Of a stretch of 64,000 nucleotides of DNA, positions 61,054 to 64,000 are shown piece after piece (positions within the stretch are counted from its first letter, which is position 1; every line of letters starts with the position of its first letter). The DNA is taken from assembly GCA_037176845.1 (NCBI GenBank), contig JAYKXP010000147.1:43941-107940 (forward strand), given 5' to 3'. Origin of the DNA: Paramarasmius palmivorus. Lineage: Eukaryota > Basidiomycota > Agaricomycetes > Agaricales > Marasmiaceae. Made by a program: the position numbers and the translations under genes. The notes under the pieces are model-generated. The model had not been told where the DNA came from. It searched no databases and worked only from the letters and a program-made list of their open reading frames with translations.

Positions 61054-64000
61054 CAGCCGACCTTGTAGTACCATTGCAACACCACACAGTAACCTATAGT
61101 AGGGGTAATTGCAATGCTCACACAAAGGTTATAGGATGGATATTAGCTGTACATTTCTACGAAAGGGTGACATTGCAATAGGGCATAGCGTAGGATATTA
61201 GGACCTTAGCAATTGCCATTTAAGGTGTTATCCTTTGCTAGGTGAAATGAAGTGACATTGCAATGGTTCGTTATCTCAATTCACTTGACCTTAGCAATTG
61301 CTATTCTGGGATAGGTTAGCAAATAGGCTTAGCAGATGGAGAGGCAATTGCAATATCCTTCACTGGCCACCTCTGGGCCCGGCCCGCCCCCACACCCCCC
61401 CCCCCGCTATAATGTGGGGCTATTGCAATGACTAAAACTACATATTTCAAGCAAATCATGCAGGTGAGCAACGGGCTGAAGTAATAATATACTAGGATGC
61501 TGAATACCACTTGTCACACACCGTGTATCTATCGTAGGTGCAGCTTACGTGGCGATACTGACCATTGCAATGGTAACCGTCACGCCAATGCGTGGTTGTA
61601 TCACAATCAGTGCCATTGCAATGGCTCATTCTCCCGCTGCATGTGACAATACATCCCATTGCAATGTTCCACTGCTCCCAATTTTCATTTTTCCCACAGG
61701 TCCGATGGCTACTAGTCTCTCCTAATGGTTTGGATAACGTGAGGTTCAGTAGACGAACACAAGTTCGAAACCTCCTGGGTATAACCTTCCGGGGGTAGCT
61801 GTGGCAGCATTCAGCATCGCACGCAGGGTCCCTTGCAATAGACCGGTCTTGGCGGCTATCACCATCCTGGGGTAAAGAGGATATTGCAAGTTTCCGCCAC
61901 TAAGTCATGTTTTTCTATTTCTTAACCAATTCTTTAGCCGGCCTTTTCCACCTTCATTCACGGCACCACCACACCGACCGCCCCTTTACGTTGGTTACCA
62001 ATTACACCTTAATCTCACCAATGCCCCAGTGATCTTTTTTTAGTTTGAACATGATGACATCCATTGCATAGAACACTCGTCGAGTTTCGACTTAGTCTGG
62101 GATATCAGGGAATTAAGGCTAATTGCAATGGTATCCCTTCGTGCCCCAGGGAAGTGCCTTAAGTGTGTTAGGGGCCATTGCAATAGGCGCTATTGGCTTC
62201 AACTTAGACATGCCACATGTCACAATGGCTATTGCAATGGTACGAGGCAAGCAGGGACGTCTCAGAGAAGATATAGCCCATTGCAATAATACCCAATGTT
62301 TCTTACGATTACAATAAAGTTTGGAACTCTATGGACTTGAAACACACAAGGACGAAGAAGGACGAGGTGCTACATGGACCATCCCGCAGCTAACCCACAG
62401 ATTGCGATTACGAATCCCTCGCCCGTTTTGCACTGTGAGAATCGTCCAGCTTTTCGACTGCTTTCTCCTTCAGAGTAGGAATCATCTTGTACTGGCCGGT
62501 ACGCTGAGTTGAGTTAGCACTATGTATCTGCAACAAGACACAGGTTCCGCTCACCTAAGCTCGTCAGCAGGTCCTTCAGTTCGGATACAGCATTCTCTCC
62601 TCTAATTTGAAACTTCAGCCAAGCCTATTTATGGAACGGTAATACTGAACCTCACCAGCGTGTCAGTAGTGCAGAAGTGTGTTGTATACGCTTCTTCGTC
62701 GCTGATTCCTGCCTTTGCCTGCAAGTTCGCACCTAGAGTGTTGTGTGATCTCCAGCGGCCCTCTTGTTTCTCCAGGTCCAAACCACCATCGATAGCCCCA
62801 GATAGGAACCATAAAAAACCCTCTGTGTCTGAGCTCAGTCGCTCCAGTCGGTGACTCTTCCACAATATCACCATTTGGACAGAACTCTCCATCTGGTTGA
62901 GAACTCTTCCACCAGGTGGCCTACCTCGCGAAGGTTTTAGCCAAACGATGATTGTTCTGGCACATCCAGCCCCCTGGTCGAGTACGCCCCGTACCGTACG
63001 ACCAAACTCTGTAAAGCAATTGGCCGATCCGCACTGGTGCAACCTGAGATGTGAGTCAGTAATACAATCAGCACGGACATGGATAGACACTCCACCACCA
63101 CTGATACCTGCTTCGCCCCGGCTGACTGAACCCGTAGCCAGAGGAAAACATAGACTTCCATCTGGGTATGTTCCTTTGGCCCAATAATATCTCGGGTCCT
63201 TTTCCTGACGGCGCACTTGTTATCTTTAATACCTTGAACCGCATATGTGAGGTCGTGCTGTTATTTCCACGTCGTGGTGCACGCATCTTCGGTGGCAATT
63301 GTTTCCGGAGACGAGTGGGATTTGCGCACTCGTGCACCAGCTGGTAGTGGAGGATGGCGACGGCGGACTTCGAGGTCTGCATCAGTGATAGTTCTTCGTC
63401 ATGGTTAATGTTGGCGACGAAAGTGAGCACGTTGTGGGGAGATTGTGTTGGTGGTAATGGCGGGAGAGGCCCTAACGTGCTTGTGGGGTAACATCGTCGG
63501 CAGGTGGCTAGTTTCGAACTGGCAGTCAGTTTTAATCCATTCCGTAACAGGCTTAGGATCAATGACTCGTTCCGGCCAATGGTCCGGAATTGTAAACCTT
63601 CTCTATCTTCTTGCTATACCAGGAATCGACATGCTGCGTCCATTGTTCTCTCGGCGTGACTCTGGTGCCGTCCAATCGCGTCTACAATGTCATGAATCCC
63701 TAACTCCAATTACCTCTGAGCCTTCCCCCGATAGATATGGTAGTGACGAGCTCTCAAAAGCCCGTTCTGGATCCACGTTCGTCGACTCCTTCCCTGCAGG
63801 CTGAGTTGAAGCAACTCGCGACATCAGACTCGCTAGGCGGTTGGTTTTAAAATTCATCCAGCGTTGACGTTGACCATTGCGCTAGGCGGACTCGCGACGT
63901 TATGGATTCGCTGCTATTGCAATAGGACCAGTTGTTGAGGTCGGGGCGATGTTCTCGACGCAAGACAACGTGGAAGTTGACGATGGACTTAGGCAATGAC
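61054..64000 (-). mobile_element. E3: inverted partial copy of the E2 right end
   Basis: It starts with the same terminus as 60798 read backwards and follows the reverse complement of E2 to 57911 at the window edge. The first ~300 bp appear identical; after that single-base changes, small indels and local scrambles accumulate, a net gain of about 60 bp. At about 61377-61410 a GC-rich run with a long poly-C replaces a few bases. Together with E2 it forms a palindrome with ~2.9-kb arms around a 255-bp spacer. It continues beyond the window. Confidence 0.85.
62408..64000 (-). pseudogene. Broken copy of the large HMG-like gene (E3), partial
   Basis: It corresponds to E2 57911-59484. Recognisable blocks include the RARDS end (62408), WWF-like and SLCF-like versions of the C-terminal domain, and the IPGTTFTY-type segment, but frames shift repeatedly (for example around 62690, 62830 and 63200). 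As written it cannot make the E2 protein. Whether the lesions are biological or sequencing error is undecided. Confidence 0.75.

Noticed and set aside
59604..62300. ATTGCAAT-rich zone as satellite, telomere or centromere sequence
   Set aside because: Spacing is irregular, the intervening sequence is unique, and the zones stop at the element genes and termini.
1..64000. tRNA, rRNA, CRISPR arrays, bacterial-type operons
   Set aside because: None was recognised on either strand. I cannot run a covariance search, so a lone tRNA in the worn repeats could be missed.

Overview
The window looks like nuclear DNA of an agaricomycete (mushroom-forming basidiomycete). Its genes are dense in short introns of about 45-60 bp with ordinary GT..AG borders. 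It carries KDZ (Kyakuja-Dileera-Zisupton) DNA transposons coupled to TET/JBP dioxygenases, an association known from basidiomycetes. It also carries a multi-pass membrane protein of a mushroom-specific family. I see no rRNA, tRNA, CRISPR array or bacterial operon.

Layout. 1-6256 is gene-poor: a worn segmental repeat, a ~485-bp tandem repeat and a decayed membrane-protein copy. 6264-18962 is a complete 12.7-kb KDZ element (E1) with 239-bp terminal inverted repeats that I read as identical and a 7-bp target duplication. All six of its genes lie on the minus strand: transposase, a small basic protein, a TET/JBP dioxygenase, a basic YYxRNR protein, a protein of unknown function and an HMG-like protein. 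18970-39800 is mostly diverged copies of a 5.5-6.2-kb segment (two in tandem at 28.1-39.8 kb), interrupted by one intact membrane-protein gene (25989-27676). 40392-42023 holds a cysteine-rich gene and a GIY-YIG (T5orf172-type) gene. A 159-bp minisatellite between CpG-dense blocks leads to the second element.

43178-60798 is a second, 17.6-kb KDZ element (E2) of a different transposase lineage (CxC2 cysteine cluster). It carries a TET/JBP dioxygenase, a replication protein A 14-kDa (RPA3/Rfa3) homologue, a coiled-coil protein, an acidic protein, a YYxRNR basic protein, an RNase H1 N-terminal/viroplasmin-like protein and a very large HMG-like protein. Its ends are packed with the 8-bp palindrome ATTGCAAT. 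Beyond it, across a 255-bp spacer holding the last exon of another gene, the right end of the element is repeated in inverted orientation to the end of the window (E3, 61054-64000) with many small lesions. E2's 7-bp target duplication is found on the E3 side of the spacer, not the E2 side. The spacer has therefore been inverted, or the assembly is wrong there.

Taken together, two unrelated-looking KDZ transposases carry parallel cargo: a 5-methylcytosine oxidase, HMG-like and basic DNA-binding proteins, and possibly an RNA:DNA-hybrid-binding protein; E2 adds a single-strand-DNA-binding subunit. The KDZ-TET-HMG link is established knowledge. The RPA3 subunit, the viroplasmin-like protein, the YYxRNR proteins and the ATTGCAAT arrays are what I consider worth following up. 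All gene models are hand-spliced and untested against transcripts.
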